A stretch of DNA of 64,000 nucleotides from assembly GCA_902802815.1 (NCBI GenBank), contig CADCNQ010000025.1, positions 1 through 64,000 on the forward strand, given 5' to 3'. Position numbers and translations under genes: made by a program. Under the pieces are notes generated by a model that ran no database searches, had not been told where the DNA came from, and saw only the letters and a list, made by a program, of their open reading frames with translations. This document shows positions 44,350 through 56,769 of the stretch, one piece after another (the stretch's first letter is position 1; each line of letters begins with the position of its first letter). This DNA is from an uncultured Bacteroidales bacterium. GTDB taxonomy: Bacteria > Bacteroidota > Bacteroidia > Bacteroidales > Bacteroidaceae.

Positions 44350-44946
44350 TTATTCGGGCTGCTGAGCCTTCAGTTCCTCATAGAATGCAGCACGGGCTGT
44401 GTTAATATAAGGATACAACCACAGACAACCTATGCCGAGAGTGAGTATCGCAAGAAGAATCCATCCTATGAAGGAGAAGTCAAGGCAAAAGAGTTCCCAC
44501 TTGTGACCATCCATCATACGCATAGATTTCTCAATGGCCTCATTGCCGGAAACCTCCTCATCGTCGTCCTCCAGAATAAACGGAGTCATAGCATAGGAGT
44601 ATGACTTGATGATGCCGGGAATTATAAGCAGAAGGCTCCAAAGCCATGTGTACAACATGGTGAGCACCATAGTAATTAACACACGGTTGTTGAATTCCTT
44701 GAAAATATACATAACATCGAACTTCTCACCTCGCAACTGCTTAAGGAACGACACCGTGAAAGCGAATGTCATAGGTGTAAGCAACAGGGCAGCGATGAAT
44801 CCGCCGACTATGGGTACCACTGTGCCACAAGCTGCAGAAGCAGCAAACGACACAACAAAATAAACCAATGTAAATACAGCGGCTTCTCCCCACACACCAC
44901 TCAAGGCCTGACGTGCCTCGGCGCGAAATTCTGCAGAATTTTTCAT
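44350..44946 (-). CDS. DUF975 family membrane protein
   Basis: The 198-residue integral membrane protein starts with a short amphipathic segment (FRAEARQALSGVWGEAAV) and has about four to five helices. MLYTWLWSLLLIIPGIIKSYSYAM and the acidic loop ILEDDDEEVSGNEAIEKSMRMM (the DUF975 signature) are seen, followed by a final helix and YINTARAAFYEELK. Function unknown. First gene of its operon, with its own promoter. Confidence 0.9.
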   Translation of the reverse strand: MKNSAEFRAEARQALSGVWGEAAVFTLVYFVVSFAASAACGTVVPIVGGFIAALLLTPMTFAFTVSFLKQLRGEKFDVMYIFKEFNNRVLITMVLTMLYTWLWSLLLIIPGIIKSYSYAMTPFILEDDDEEVSGNEAIEKSMRMMDGHKWELFCLDFSFIGWILLAILTLGIGCLWLYPYINTARAAFYEELKAQQPE

Positions 44947-45020
44947 ATCTCTGTTATATTAAGTTTTACTTTTCAAGCGTAAAAGTGCGACAAGTTTCTT
45001 TTTCAACTGTTTCACTGACG

Positions 45021-45028
45021 CAAAGGTA
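45021..45028 (-). promoter_or_regulatory. -7 element of the DUF975-pepT operon
   Basis: TACCTTTG on the minus strand, 75 bases before the DUF975 start. It is back to back with the mscS promoter 43 bases away. Confidence 0.65.
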
Positions 45029-45070
45029 CGAACTTTTTCCAATATCAGCGTTCTATTCAAGATTTTTTCG

Positions 45071-45078
45071 TATCTTTG
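45071..45078 (+). promoter_or_regulatory. -7 element of the mscS gene
   Basis: TATCTTTG on the plus strand, 26 bases before the mscS start codon. A TTTTTTC run lies near the -33 position in place of a clear TTTG. Confidence 0.6.
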
Positions 45079-45103
45079 CGGTGAAAAAAGCAACAAAATA
45101 ACC

Positions 45104-47735
<2,632 letters not shown>

Positions 47736-47767
47736 TGCATTCCCTCTATCTTAAGAAAAGGATTATT

Positions 47768-48217
47768 TCAATCGTCTACGTCGGTGCGAATCACATTGTA
47801 GGTGGTCTTGTCGAAATGTATATCCACACCATTTGACAATTCTACCTCATAACTCAAACGTCCGCGTTCAATCTTATTGATTTTGACGTTGTGGTAATTC
47901 TTCTTGACATAAACGGCAATGGCATTCGGCACAACGGAAACCGGCACAGCATCCGTCTTGCAGTCTATTTCCATCCAACCGCCTTTACAGTTGAACTTTA
48001 TTTCGTCGCCGTTGCTGAGAGTCACCTCGTATGACACTCCGTTGAGATTTGACTCCTTCTCCGCCTTCACTATCATCCTGCCCTTGAAATGATTCTTCAC
48101 CAGAGAGCGGGCTGGTGCAGGCAAGTCCTTAACCTTAATAACTCTGTCACGGGCATCTGTCGATGCAGACAACATCATCACGAAGAGAAAAATGAGCCAG
48201 AATTTCGTCTTTTTCAT
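47768..48217 (-). CDS. PepSY-like exported protein
   Basis: The 149-residue product has a signal peptide (ending STDA) followed by two similar units of about 60 residues. Each has a VxxxKxL-type start and VSYEVTLSNGDEIKF or LSYEVELSNGVDIHF strand pair, the PepSY-like family pattern. Such proteins are small periplasmic modules of unknown role. An in-frame ATG two codons upstream (48223) is possible. It converges on the esterase gene. Confidence 0.85.
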   Translation of the reverse strand: MKKTKFWLIFLFVMMLSASTDARDRVIKVKDLPAPARSLVKNHFKGRMIVKAEKESNLNGVSYEVTLSNGDEIKFNCKGGWMEIDCKTDAVPVSVVPNAIAVYVKKNYHNVKINKIERGRLSYEVELSNGVDIHFDKTTYNVIRTDVDD

Positions 48218-48264
48218 AGTCATAAAATATTTAGATTAAAGTCTGTTTTACACACTTTCCACTG

Positions 48265-48272
48265 CAAATATA
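48265..48272 (-). promoter_or_regulatory. -7 element of the PepSY-like gene
   Basis: TATATTTG on the minus strand, 48 bases before the ATG at 48217. It fits TAnnTTTG. Confidence 0.6.
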
Positions 48273-48481
48273 TAAATATTTTGTGCAAAATGCCGAAAAA
48301 AACCTTCATACATTCATCACTTTTTCTGTTTTTTGGTTTTTGGGGGGCCGTTTCTTTGTTCTGGTTTTCGTTTTCGCTAAAGACCCGCAACATATCGGTG
48401 CCTTGCCTGTCCAGCTTTGACCTAAGGTGACGATTCCGCTACTCCAGGTTATTCGATTTCCCTCTCATTTCCACGCTTCAT

Positions 48482-48558
48482 CTATCGGGCATCTATCGGG
48501 CATCTATCGAGCATCTATCGAGCATCTATCGGGAATCTATCGGGAAAACCAGACCGAT
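48482..48558. repeat. 11-bp tandem repeat (CTATCGGGCAT), copy 2
   Basis: Units start at 48482, 48493, 48504, 48515 and 48526 with a partial unit at 48537. They match the 781-838 array, with G/A variation at the seventh position, and are followed by AAAACCAGACCGATGA, close to the flank of the first copy. Upstream, both copies follow a CTCATTTC. The rest of the gene-free stretch 48273-48782 shows only AT- and T-rich sequence. Confidence 0.75.
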
Positions 48559-48782
48559 GATGCACCTTTCCAACTACTATCCTGCAACCTTTACACAAGA
48601 TTTCTTGGGGACATCTTGGATGCTGCTTGTGCTCTGACTGGAAGAAGACTGCAGATGAAAACACCGCCTCAAAATGCGAGAATGGGCTTGCGAAAACTTA
48701 ATTACAGGGCATTTTTTCTAATTTTCTTTTTCTTAACGTATCGTTTTACGCGCAACGTTCACATATTCTCAATATTATTTTG

Positions 48783-48790
48783 TACCTTTG
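48783..48790 (+). promoter_or_regulatory. -7 element of the large secreted-protein gene
   Basis: TACCTTTG on the plus strand, 49 bases before the ATG at 48840. No clear -33 element. Confidence 0.6.
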
Positions 48791-48839
48791 TCCAAGGAAG
48801 TACACGCTTATACCATGACTGAATAAAAAAAATACTATT

Positions 48840-51800
48840 ATGAGAAAACAAATACTCTTTCTGCTCTCTCTCCTGGTGAGCACTATGCCGGTCTCTGCAC
48901 AGACAGACGTGACGAGTCAATATCTGGCAAATCCATCTTTTGAGCAACCAGTGGCCTCCACCCTCAGCGCGGACGCAACAAGAGGAGCCTACAATGTGGG
49001 CACATCGCTGACCGGATGGACTGTAAGCGGGACGTTCGGCGTGTCAGACATCATGACATCTGCCGCAACGGCCACAGACAACAATATGGGAGCTCCCGGC
49101 ACTCCTTCCGACGGCATGCAGATGTACTATATCCGCAATGCCTGGAAAAACGCTACGGCATCTGTGAAACAGACAATCACGCTGCCCGCCTCCAAATACC
49201 GTCTCACGGTGGACAGCAAGAGTGCTCACGCAGGCACCGGCAGCAGCGGCAAACTGGTGGCTGCCGGAGAAAACACCACTATCACGATGAATCAGGGCAG
49301 TATTCCCTCCACATGGAGCCCTGTAACCGTAGAATTTACCCTGACGAAAGAGACATCCGTGACAATCGGTTTTGAATTCACATGGACCAACAGCCCCGGA
49401 GCAAGCTTCCTTCTGGACAACGTGCGACTCTATGACATTGCAGACGAACCCGTCAATCCCGACCCGACAGAGGGCGATGTGGATTCACCGACAGAGGGAA
49501 AGATTGACAACACCTTCGTCGGCGAAGCGGAAATGATGACCGACCTGCTGAAGATGCTTGCAAAATTCGGCACCTATCTGCAGAACGATTTCTACGACTG
49601 CTCCGCACCAAACAGCAAAAACGAGCCCTGCGGCTATTTCAACGGCGAAAGCAGCGGACAGAACAACGAAGCCGGCGTGCGCACCAATGCCGATCTCTCA
49701 ATGATATGTGCTTTTCTTGTGAAATACGCAAAACCGGAAGGTATTGCCCTGCCGGCCGGTGTCACCTGGGCACGCATTGAAGAGATGGCGATGAAGTCAC
49801 TCGTCTTTGCCTATTCCACCCACAAGGCCAACAAGCTGAAAGGCTGCGCCCCGAACGGAAATACATATTGGGGCTCTGTATCTTCATCCGACAACGTGTG
49901 GGAAAGCAGTTTGTGGGCAATGAGCGTAGCATACTCCGCATTCTTCCAATGGGACAAACTCACGGCTGCCCAAAAGGGTTACATCTATGCCATGCTGAAA
50001 GCAGAGTGCAACTACGAGCTCAACCGCACCGTCCCCACAGGATACAGTGGTGACACGAAAGCAGAGGAAAACGGCTGGGAAGCCGACGTGCTGGCTGCCA
50101 CGCTGGGACTTTTCCCCGACGACGCCCTTGCTCCGCAATGGTTTGAGAGGATGCGTCTCTTTGCAGCAAACAGTTACTCTCACGGCAGCGATGCGACAAA
50201 CTCTGGGGTGATAGATCCTACATACAACGACACCCAGTGGAATGACCTCTATAAGGGCAACAATCTCTACAGCGACTGGACGCTGCAGAATCACAACCTC
50301 TTCCACACCTCATACCAGAACGTGGTGATGCAGGAACTCGGTGAGGCTGCACTGGCCCTGAAGATGTTCCAGGGCAACAATGAGAAATGGAGCTCCAATG
50401 CGCTTCAGCACGGCAATCAGGAAGTGATGGACAACGTGCTCAACTGGCTGGCGCTGGCAGACGGCGAACTGGCAATGCCCAACGGCAATGACTGGAGCCT
50501 ATTTCTTTACGACCAGATAACATCCTACAGCACCCAAGCATGCTTCCAGAGAGATCCCAATGCCCTGCTTCTGGAAAACCTCGCATACAAACAGATTAAG
50601 GCCCGTCAGACAACCACTTCCGACGGTTCATGGCTCTTGCGTCCCGACGTGAGCGCACGCCGCATGGGCGTTGAAGCACATCGTGTCATGATGACATATC
50701 TCATGCATAAGATGATGTCCACTGCGGATCTGCAACCGACCTCGTGGGACGATTTCCGCAACGCACACTCCAAAGCAATGATATTCCCCTGCCAGAATAT
50801 CGTAAGAGGCTATACTCCCAGTCGTTTCACCTGTTTCTCGTGGAGCACGGGTCTCAAGAGCTACACAGGATACTTTGCTGCCGACAAGGCCGACAAAAAC
50901 AAAATCGTGGTTCCCTATCGCGCCAATAATTCAGGCAACATCACAGGATGGTATGAAGTGAGCGGAAAAGGAACAAACGCCACTCCCGTAGTGTCGGGAA
51001 TCTACCAGCTCGACGGCAATGCATGGGTTATGAACGGCGAGCTCTCTGTGAACGATGCCGCACTGAACAACCGCTTTGCACTCTACTCCACTCCAGGCAA
51101 TGCTTTCATCTATCTTGATCACGTGAAAGCAAACACATCATGTACTATTACTGCCGAGAAAGGCGGACTGCTTGCAATCTCAACCGATGAACTCACGAAA
51201 CTGCAGCGCACGTTGTATTACGCTGACGGTGACGAAATCACATGGAAGCAGAGGGACGGTAGCACACAGCTGACATTTACTTCCGATTGGGTAAACATTG
51301 ACAACGAACTTGGTATTGTCGGTCCCGGCGGAAAGAAGATGGCATTCGCCGATCGCGGTGCCAACAACAGCATCTACACCTCGAAGCTGTACCCCATGTA
51401 TTCGAACAGCAGTCGCACCGTAGCGTCCGGTGAGGTGGTGGATGCCCGTCATCTTGTATATTACTGCAACATCAATGCTGAGGACACAAAAGCCACTGCA
51501 GCTCAGGTGGAAAGCCTCAAGAGTCTCTTGCCGGATGGCTGGAACGGTGTCATTGCTCCCGATCCGTCCGGAGCATACTATTGTCTCATCTCCAACTTCC
51601 GCGGCGCAACATCTGCAACAGTTGACGGTATCACCATAAAGAATCTGGCAGCTCCCGTATTCAGCACAGAGACCACTATCGAAAACAACAAGGCGAAGAC
51701 CAGTCTCACACTGCAGCAGAACAACAGTTTTGCCACACAGATGAAAATCTTCATACAGGGTTCGCACATAAAAGCGCAACTGGAAGATGCCAACACTGCA

Positions 51801-52661
51801 TATATCACGGCGACACAGGATGTCACAATAACAGTTTACGGCATGCCCGGCGACTATACAAGACGCATGACCAATGCTACGCTGTCTGCCGGCGAGACAA
51901 TAAAAGTGGTTCTCACCGACGACGGTTTCACAAAAGAGAGCGCAAGCCCCTACCATCCTGAATACAAAGAGGACACCGACATGACGGGATACATCGTCAA
52001 TCCGAAGTTCCAGGGTAATTCAAAAAACGGATGGACACTGACAAAGGCTGATTACAATGAGGCCACGAACTACAACGAGCAGGAGTTCTGGAACAACAGC
52101 AGTTTCTCACTGAAACAGACTGTCAAGGGGCTTCCTGCCGGCCGTTACCGCCTGTCATGTCAGGGATTCTACCGCGCCGGCGGATATAATACTGCAGCGG
52201 ATTCACGCACAGCGGGAACGGAAAAACTCAATGCCTCACTCTATGCCGCTCCCACAGGAGGCACAAAAACATCACAGCCGTTACAGAGTATCTTCACTGA
52301 ATCCGGCAAGTTGGGATTTCTCGGCGCAAACACCACATACGGATACGTGCCAAACAATATGGAACAAGCCTCGCAGTATTTCAGTGCTGCGTTATATGAC
52401 GGGAATTCCGTGGATTTTGTTGTTGAAGGGAACCAGGATGTGGAAATCGGTGTAGAGAAAACGAGTAAGATAAATGAAGACTGGACCATTTTCACTAACT
52501 TCCGGCTTATCCTGCTTACCGACGACCCTACGGATGTGGCTCTCACTCTTCCCACAAATCCCAAGAGTGAAAGGAAAAGCAAAAAATTTTTCCAGAACGG
52601 ACGTCTTTTAATAACGGACAACGACGCGACATACGACACCACCGGAAGAAGAATAGAATAA
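48840..52661 (+). CDS. Large secreted protein, probable polysaccharide-active enzyme with terminal carbohydrate-binding-like domains
   Basis: The 1273-residue product has a signal peptide (ending VSAQT). An N-terminal domain (about 25-200) reads YLANPSFEQPVAST ... FLLDNVRLYD, a jelly-roll carbohydrate-binding pattern. A helical core (about 220-650) has SDNVWESSLWAMSVAYSAFF, GDTKAEENGWEADVLAATLG and SARRMGVEAHRVMMTYLMH, resembling an alpha/alpha-toroid lyase or hydrolase. A beta-rich part follows. The C-terminal domain (about 1040-1240) repeats the NPKF...SFSLKQTVKGLPAGRYRLS pattern. It ends TTGRRIE, like a shortened secreted-protein tail common in Prevotella. No CAZy family could be assigned. 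Confidence 0.8.
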   Translation: MRKQILFLLSLLVSTMPVSAQTDVTSQYLANPSFEQPVASTLSADATRGAYNVGTSLTGWTVSGTFGVSDIMTSAATATDNNMGAPGTPSDGMQMYYIRNAWKNATASVKQTITLPASKYRLTVDSKSAHAGTGSSGKLVAAGENTTITMNQGSIPSTWSPVTVEFTLTKETSVTIGFEFTWTNSPGASFLLDNVRLYDIADEPVNPDPTEGDVDSPTEGKIDNTFVGEAEMMTDLLKMLAKFGTYLQNDFYDCSAPNSKNEPCGYFNGESSGQNNEAGVRTNADLSMICAFLVKYAKPEGIALPAGVTWARIEEMAMKSLVFAYSTHKANKLKGCAPNGNTYWGSVSSSDNVWESSLWAMSVAYSAFFQWDKLTAAQKGYIYAMLKAECNYELNRTVPTGYSGDTKAEENGWEADVLAATLGLFPDDALAPQWFERMRLFAANSYSHGSDATNSGVIDPTYNDTQWNDLYKGNNLYSDWTLQNHNLFHTSYQNVVMQELGEAALALKMFQGNNEKWSSNALQHGNQEVMDNVLNWLALADGELAMPNGNDWSLFLYDQITSYSTQACFQRDPNALLLENLAYKQIKARQTTTSDGSWLLRPDVSARRMGVEAHRVMMTYLMHKMMSTADLQPTSWDDFRNAHSKAMIFPCQNIVRGYTPSRFTCFSWSTGLKSYTGYFAADKADKNKIVVPYRANNSGNITGWYEVSGKGTNATPVVSGIYQLDGNAWVMNGELSVNDAALNNRFALYSTPGNAFIYLDHVKANTSCTITAEKGGLLAISTDELTKLQRTLYYADGDEITWKQRDGSTQLTFTSDWVNIDNELGIVGPGGKKMAFADRGANNSIYTSKLYPMYSNSSRTVASGEVVDARHLVYYCNINAEDTKATAAQVESLKSLLPDGWNGVIAPDPSGAYYCLISNFRGATSATVDGITIKNLAAPVFSTETTIENNKAKTSLTLQQNNSFATQMKIFIQGSHIKAQLEDANTAYITATQDVTITVYGMPGDYTRRMTNATLSAGETIKVVLTDDGFTKESASPYHPEYKEDTDMTGYIVNPKFQGNSKNGWTLTKADYNEATNYNEQEFWNNSSFSLKQTVKGLPAGRYRLSCQGFYRAGGYNTAADSRTAGTEKLNASLYAAPTGGTKTSQPLQSIFTESGKLGFLGANTTYGYVPNNMEQASQYFSAALYDGNSVDFVVEGNQDVEIGVEKTSKINEDWTIFTNFRLILLTDDPTDVALTLPTNPKSERKSKKFFQNGRLLITDNDATYDTTGRRIE

Positions 52662-52676
52662 AAGGAAAAATACAAA

Positions 52677-54638
52677 GTGATTGATCGCAGCACAATAGCG
52701 AAAATTAACGATGCGGCACAGATATATGATGTCGTCTCGGAATTTGTAAACCTGAAAAAATCAGGCGCAGGATGGAAGGGACTCTGTCCTTTTCATGACG
52801 ACCGTTCTCCCTCATTCACCGTATCACCGGCAAGAAACACCTGTCGCTGCTGGGCTTGCGGAGAAGGCGGCGGTCCTGTGACGTTCCTCATGAAGCATGA
52901 ACAGATATCCTACCCAGACGCCTTGAAATGGCTTGCAAAGCGATATGGCATCCCTGTAGTGGAAAAGGAACTGACTCCGGAGGAAAAGGCGCAGGAAACG
53001 GAACGCGACTCTCTGTTTGCCATCAACGAATGGGCCATAAACTGGTTTGAGACACAAATGCACGAAACGGCCGACGGACGAGCCGTTGGATTGGCGTATT
53101 TCCGCGGACGGGGCTTTCGTGACGATGTCATGAGAGACTACCGGGTCGGTTTTGCGCCAAAAAGTCGCGATGCCATGACACAAGCCGCTTTAAGAGAGGG
53201 ATATAAAGAAGATTTTCTCGTAAAGACAGGACTCACCGTGAGACGCGACGACGGCACGCTGTATGACAGATATTCCGGACGAGTTATCTTCCCCATACGC
53301 AGTGTTTCCGGCAAGGTTGTAGGTTTTGGAGGCCGAGTTCTCGATGCTGCCACAAAAGGAGTTAATCAAAAGTATGTCAATTCCCCGGAGAGCAGCGTCT
53401 ATAGCAAGAAAAAAGAACTTTACGGCCTTTTTGAAGCAAAGAAAGCCATAGCAAAAGCCGACCTCGTATATATGGTGGAAGGCTACACGGATGTAATGGC
53501 AATGCACCAGATGGGTGTGGAGAATGTGGTAGCATCCAGTGGTACGGCACTCACCCACGAACAGATACGACTCGTGAAACGGTTCACAACAAATATCGCA
53601 GTGCTCTTCGATGGTGATGCAGCCGGAATAAAAGCCTCGCAACGAGGTATCGACATGCTTCTTGCTGACGGAATGAACGTAAAGTTACTTATGCTTCCGG
53701 ATGGCCAAGATCCCGATGAATTCGCCAGAAAAAACACACAGGAGGATTATCAGCAGTACCTTGCCACCCACCAGGTGGACTTCATCGAATACAAGACAAA
53801 GCTCCTACTGGAAGAGGCACAGGGAGATCCCATCAAACTCTCCCGCCTGGCAGGAAACATCATACAGAGCATCTCCGTCATACCGGACGACATCACACGC
53901 TCACTGTATCTGCGACAAGCTTCCCAGAAACTTGGCATTCAGGAGAAACTGATGAGCGACGGTGTGGTGCGGCAGATACGCAAGAATCAGGAAGAGGAGC
54001 ACAAACGCCACGCGATTTCCGCAGCAGACTTGGAATACGCAGAGTCCAATGGGGAATCAGCAGACACGACGATTACTGCAAGCAAGAAGACTGAGTTCTT
54101 ACCCCAAGAGAAAGATATCGCAGCACTGCTCGTAAAATACGGAGGACGGATATGCTGCGAGGCCGAAGATGAAAACAAACAACCAGTCAGCCTCACCGTT
54201 GCGGAATACATCAGCATCAATCTCGCTCAAGACAACATCGTGCTTGAAAATCCTTTGTACAGGCAGATATTGGAAGAAACCCTGACCGGCATTCTCGAGC
54301 AACCGGGATTCAATGCGGAGTCGTATTTTATCAATCACGAGAATCAGCAAATCGCCTCACTCGCTTTCCATCTATCGCAGGACTCGGAGCAATTGTCCAA
54401 AATCTACGGAGAACAGGCGGGGATGCCATCGGATAAAGAACTTGAGGACAGCACTACACACGCTCTTGCTTCGCTAAAACTGGCTATCATCACACGACAA
54501 CTCACAACTCTCACCCGTGAGATGAATATGCCTGGCATTTCACCCGAGAAAAGCCGTCAATTATTGCTACAGTTCAAGACCCTTCAAGAAATAAAGAAAA
54601 TGCTCTCAAAAACCTGCGGACAGCGCGTTTTAGGGTGA
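52677..54638 (+). CDS. dnaG: DNA primase
   Basis: DnaG makes RNA primers at the replication fork. The start is GTG at 52677 (MIDRSTIAKINDAAQIYDVV). The CHC2 zinc motif reads Cys37-x2-His40-x17-Cys58-x2-Cys61. The catalytic core has KYVNSPESSVYSKK, the TOPRIM VEGYTDVMAMHQ and VLFDGDAAGIKAS with acidic metal ligands. The C-terminal third is helical, as expected for helicase binding. Length of 653 residues fits the family. It follows the large secreted-protein gene by 15 bp but ends in its own terminator. Confidence 0.97.
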   Translation: MIDRSTIAKINDAAQIYDVVSEFVNLKKSGAGWKGLCPFHDDRSPSFTVSPARNTCRCWACGEGGGPVTFLMKHEQISYPDALKWLAKRYGIPVVEKELTPEEKAQETERDSLFAINEWAINWFETQMHETADGRAVGLAYFRGRGFRDDVMRDYRVGFAPKSRDAMTQAALREGYKEDFLVKTGLTVRRDDGTLYDRYSGRVIFPIRSVSGKVVGFGGRVLDAATKGVNQKYVNSPESSVYSKKKELYGLFEAKKAIAKADLVYMVEGYTDVMAMHQMGVENVVASSGTALTHEQIRLVKRFTTNIAVLFDGDAAGIKASQRGIDMLLADGMNVKLLMLPDGQDPDEFARKNTQEDYQQYLATHQVDFIEYKTKLLLEEAQGDPIKLSRLAGNIIQSISVIPDDITRSLYLRQASQKLGIQEKLMSDGVVRQIRKNQEEEHKRHAISAADLEYAESNGESADTTITASKKTEFLPQEKDIAALLVKYGGRICCEAEDENKQPVSLTVAEYISINLAQDNIVLENPLYRQILEETLTGILEQPGFNAESYFINHENQQIASLAFHLSQDSEQLSKIYGEQAGMPSDKELEDSTTHALASLKLAIITRQLTTLTREMNMPGISPEKSRQLLLQFKTLQEIKKMLSKTCGQRVLG

Positions 54639-54674
54639 TATTTATCAAAAAAACTTAAATTATAGAAAAAAATG

Positions 54675-54703
54675 GGGAGATAATCCACATATCTCCCTTT
54701 TTT
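54675..54703 (+). terminator. Rho-independent terminator after dnaG
   Basis: GGGAGAT (54675-54681) pairs perfectly with ATCTCCC (54691-54697) across a nine-base loop, followed by six T. It lies 36 bases past the dnaG stop and just before the ndk promoter. Confidence 0.9.
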
Positions 54704-54707
54704 GTTG

Positions 54708-54715
54708 TATCTTTG
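54708..54715 (+). promoter_or_regulatory. -7 element of the ndk operon
   Basis: TATCTTTG lies 36 bases before the ndk start; the preceding terminator T run and TTTGTTG fill the -33 region. Confidence 0.7.
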
Positions 54716-54750
54716 CGCCCGAGTTATATTTTATACGAACGAAAACTCCA

Positions 54751-55212
54751 ATGGAAAGAACACTCGTTTTGCTTAAACCAAGCACTATACAACGCCAACT
54801 CTGCGGCGAAATTATCAGTCGTTTTGAAAAGAAAGGTCTTCGCATCGCCGGCATGAAGATGATGCAGCTGGACGACAAAATCCTGGAAGCACATTATGCT
54901 CATCTTGTCGGCAAGCCATTCTTCCCTGCCCTGAAGGCAAGTATGATGAAGACTCCCGTTGTGGCAATGTGCCTGGAAGGCGTTGATGCTATTGCCGTTG
55001 TACGTTTTATCACCGGCTACACCAACGGCCGTAAAGCAGACCCCGGAACCATCCGTGGTGACTATTGTATGTCCAACCAGCAGAACATCGTGCATGCCTC
55101 TGACTCTCCAGAAGCAGCAGAAGCAGAATTGGCACGTTTTTTCAAACCGGAGGAGATTTATAATCTTGGTGATCTCAATCTGGATCGCCTCTATGCTATA
55201 GACGAAAACTAA
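54751..55212 (+). CDS. ndk: Nucleoside diphosphate kinase
   Basis: Ndk equalises nucleoside di- and triphosphates by a phospho-histidine intermediate. The 153-residue product has ERTLVLLKPSTIQR, RFITGYTNGRKADPGTIRGDY and NIVHASDSPE with catalytic His115. It is the first gene of a run with M23 peptidase, DUF1599, BT_3928-TPI, SPOR and folE genes. The Kpn loop region around residues 95-110 shows no gap. Confidence 0.96.
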   Translation: MERTLVLLKPSTIQRQLCGEIISRFEKKGLRIAGMKMMQLDDKILEAHYAHLVGKPFFPALKASMMKTPVVAMCLEGVDAIAVVRFITGYTNGRKADPGTIRGDYCMSNQQNIVHASDSPEAAEAELARFFKPEEIYNLGDLNLDRLYAIDEN

Positions 55213-55243
55213 AATGGGGAATAAAAGGGCTAACAACAAAGGA

Positions 55244-56200
55244 ATGAGAAAATTTTTGCTATCACTTATCTGTACTGCTGCGAGTCTAACATGTCTCGCA
55301 CAAGACCAGTTGGCGGCTGTCGCTCCATCTGATTGGCACGTAAGACGCATTGATTCTGTGTCTATCGTGCGTATCATGGAGCGCGAGAACCTGCAAAATC
55401 CTGCATTTGCACTCTACCAGAGTTGGAACAACAAGTATGTCAGGAATTACGGTGTTGAGATACCAAACGAGTACATCATAGACCTTCGCGGTTTCAGGAT
55501 GCCTTGCGACAGCAAACTCGTGACATCGTCATACGGTTATCGTAAATCTTTCCGCAGAAACCACTATGGAACCGACATCAAGGTGTATGTCGGCGACACC
55601 ATCCGCGCAGCATTCTCTGGAAAAGTACGTATTGTGGCTTACGAAGGCAAAGGCTATGGCAACTATGTCATCATCCGTCATCCCAATGGCCTTGAGACCA
55701 CTTACGGACACATGTCCAAGCACCTCGTGAGCGAAGACCAGATTGTAAGTGCCGGACAGCCTATCGGCCTCGGTGGCAACACGGGACGTTCCTACGGCAG
55801 TCATCTGCATTTTGAGACACGTTTCCTCGGTCAGTTCATCAATCCCGAACTGCTCTTCAATTTCGAGCAGCAGGATGTGCTGGGCGACTGCTACGTATTC
55901 CGCAAGAACGGACGTGGTCAGATACTGGCCAAAGCAGATGGTATTCTCGGCAGACCGCAGGAAACATCTCCTGAAGATCTCGCAGTTATTGCCGAACAGG
56001 CACAGAAACAGACTGAGAGCCGCGGTTTCCAAAATCAGAGACGGCAGGCTATCCGTCAAGGCGGAGTGTATAAGGTCAAGAATGGAGACAGTCTCTCCAA
56101 GATCGCAGCTAAAATTGGAACGACTGTAAACAAGCTTTGCAGCGCGAATAAGATTTCCGCCAGAACTCCTCTTCGTCCAGGACAGATTCTTCGATACTGA
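55244..56200 (+). CDS. Exported M23 peptidase with C-terminal LysM domain
   Basis: The 318-residue product (ATG 55244, preceded by GGA; an upstream ATG at 55214 adds ten polar residues) has a signal peptide ending CLAQ. The LytM domain has RKSFRRNHYGTDIKVYVGD (HxxxD), and SYGSHLHFETRF (HxH), the zinc ligands of a functional endopeptidase. A Gln/Arg-rich linker leads to a LysM domain, KVKNGDSLSKIAAKIGTTVN, that binds peptidoglycan. It is thus a cell-wall hydrolase, probably for septation or growth. It shares a stop-start TGATG with DUF1599. Confidence 0.93.
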   Translation: MRKFLLSLICTAASLTCLAQDQLAAVAPSDWHVRRIDSVSIVRIMERENLQNPAFALYQSWNNKYVRNYGVEIPNEYIIDLRGFRMPCDSKLVTSSYGYRKSFRRNHYGTDIKVYVGDTIRAAFSGKVRIVAYEGKGYGNYVIIRHPNGLETTYGHMSKHLVSEDQIVSAGQPIGLGGNTGRSYGSHLHFETRFLGQFINPELLFNFEQQDVLGDCYVFRKNGRGQILAKADGILGRPQETSPEDLAVIAEQAQKQTESRGFQNQRRQAIRQGGVYKVKNGDSLSKIAAKIGTTVNKLCSANKISARTPLRPGQILRY

Positions 56201-56769
56201 TGACCACGAAGGAACAGTTTGAGAATATTCTCGCTGAGTGCCGCAGTCTCTTCGAAAAGAAGTTGCATGACTACGGTCCTGCTTGGCGTATTTTACGTCC
56301 GACATCACTCACCGACCAGATATTTATTAAGGCTGGACGTATCCGTTCCATCGAGACAAAGAAAGAGGCATGGGTCAACGAAGGCATTCGTCCTGAATTT
56401 ATCGGAATTGTCAACTATGCCATCATAGGACTCATCCAGCTCGACCTGGGTCCCGAGATGCCGTCATCCTCTGCAAAGGCCACATCCATGACCAACGACG
56501 AAGCTCTTGCCGCTTATGACAAGTGGGCAGGAAAGACTCTGGAACTGATGCTGCGCAAGAATCACGACTATGATGAGGCATGGCGCTCCATGAGAGTGTC
56601 TTCCTATACGGACCTCATCCTCATGAAGATATTCAGAACAAAACAAATAGAGTCCCTAGCGGGGGACACTTTGGTGTCGGAAGGTATCGATGCCAACTAT
56701 ATGGACATGATGAACTATGCCGTATTCGGTCTGATAAAACTCACATACGGTGAGGACGCTGCTTGTTAA
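56200..56769 (+). CDS. DUF1599 family protein, two tandem domains
   Basis: The 189-residue cytoplasmic protein contains two tandem copies of the same unit: [20 protein letters not shown] with RIRSIETK, and [20 protein letters not shown] with RTKQIESL. The all-helical pattern and repeated acidic motifs resemble MazG-like nucleotide pyrophosphohydrolases. DUF1599 has no assigned function. It starts one base inside the M23 stop and overlaps the next gene by 20 bases. Confidence 0.92.
   Translation: MTTKEQFENILAECRSLFEKKLHDYGPAWRILRPTSLTDQIFIKAGRIRSIETKKEAWVNEGIRPEFIGIVNYAIIGLIQLDLGPEMPSSSAKATSMTNDEALAAYDKWAGKTLELMLRKNHDYDEAWRSMRVSSYTDLILMKIFRTKQIESLAGDTLVSEGIDANYMDMMNYAVFGLIKLTYGEDAAC

Noticed and set aside
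56200..56769. Internal duplication in DUF1599 as an assembly artefact
   Set aside because: The two units differ widely in nucleotide sequence and the two-unit form is typical of the family.
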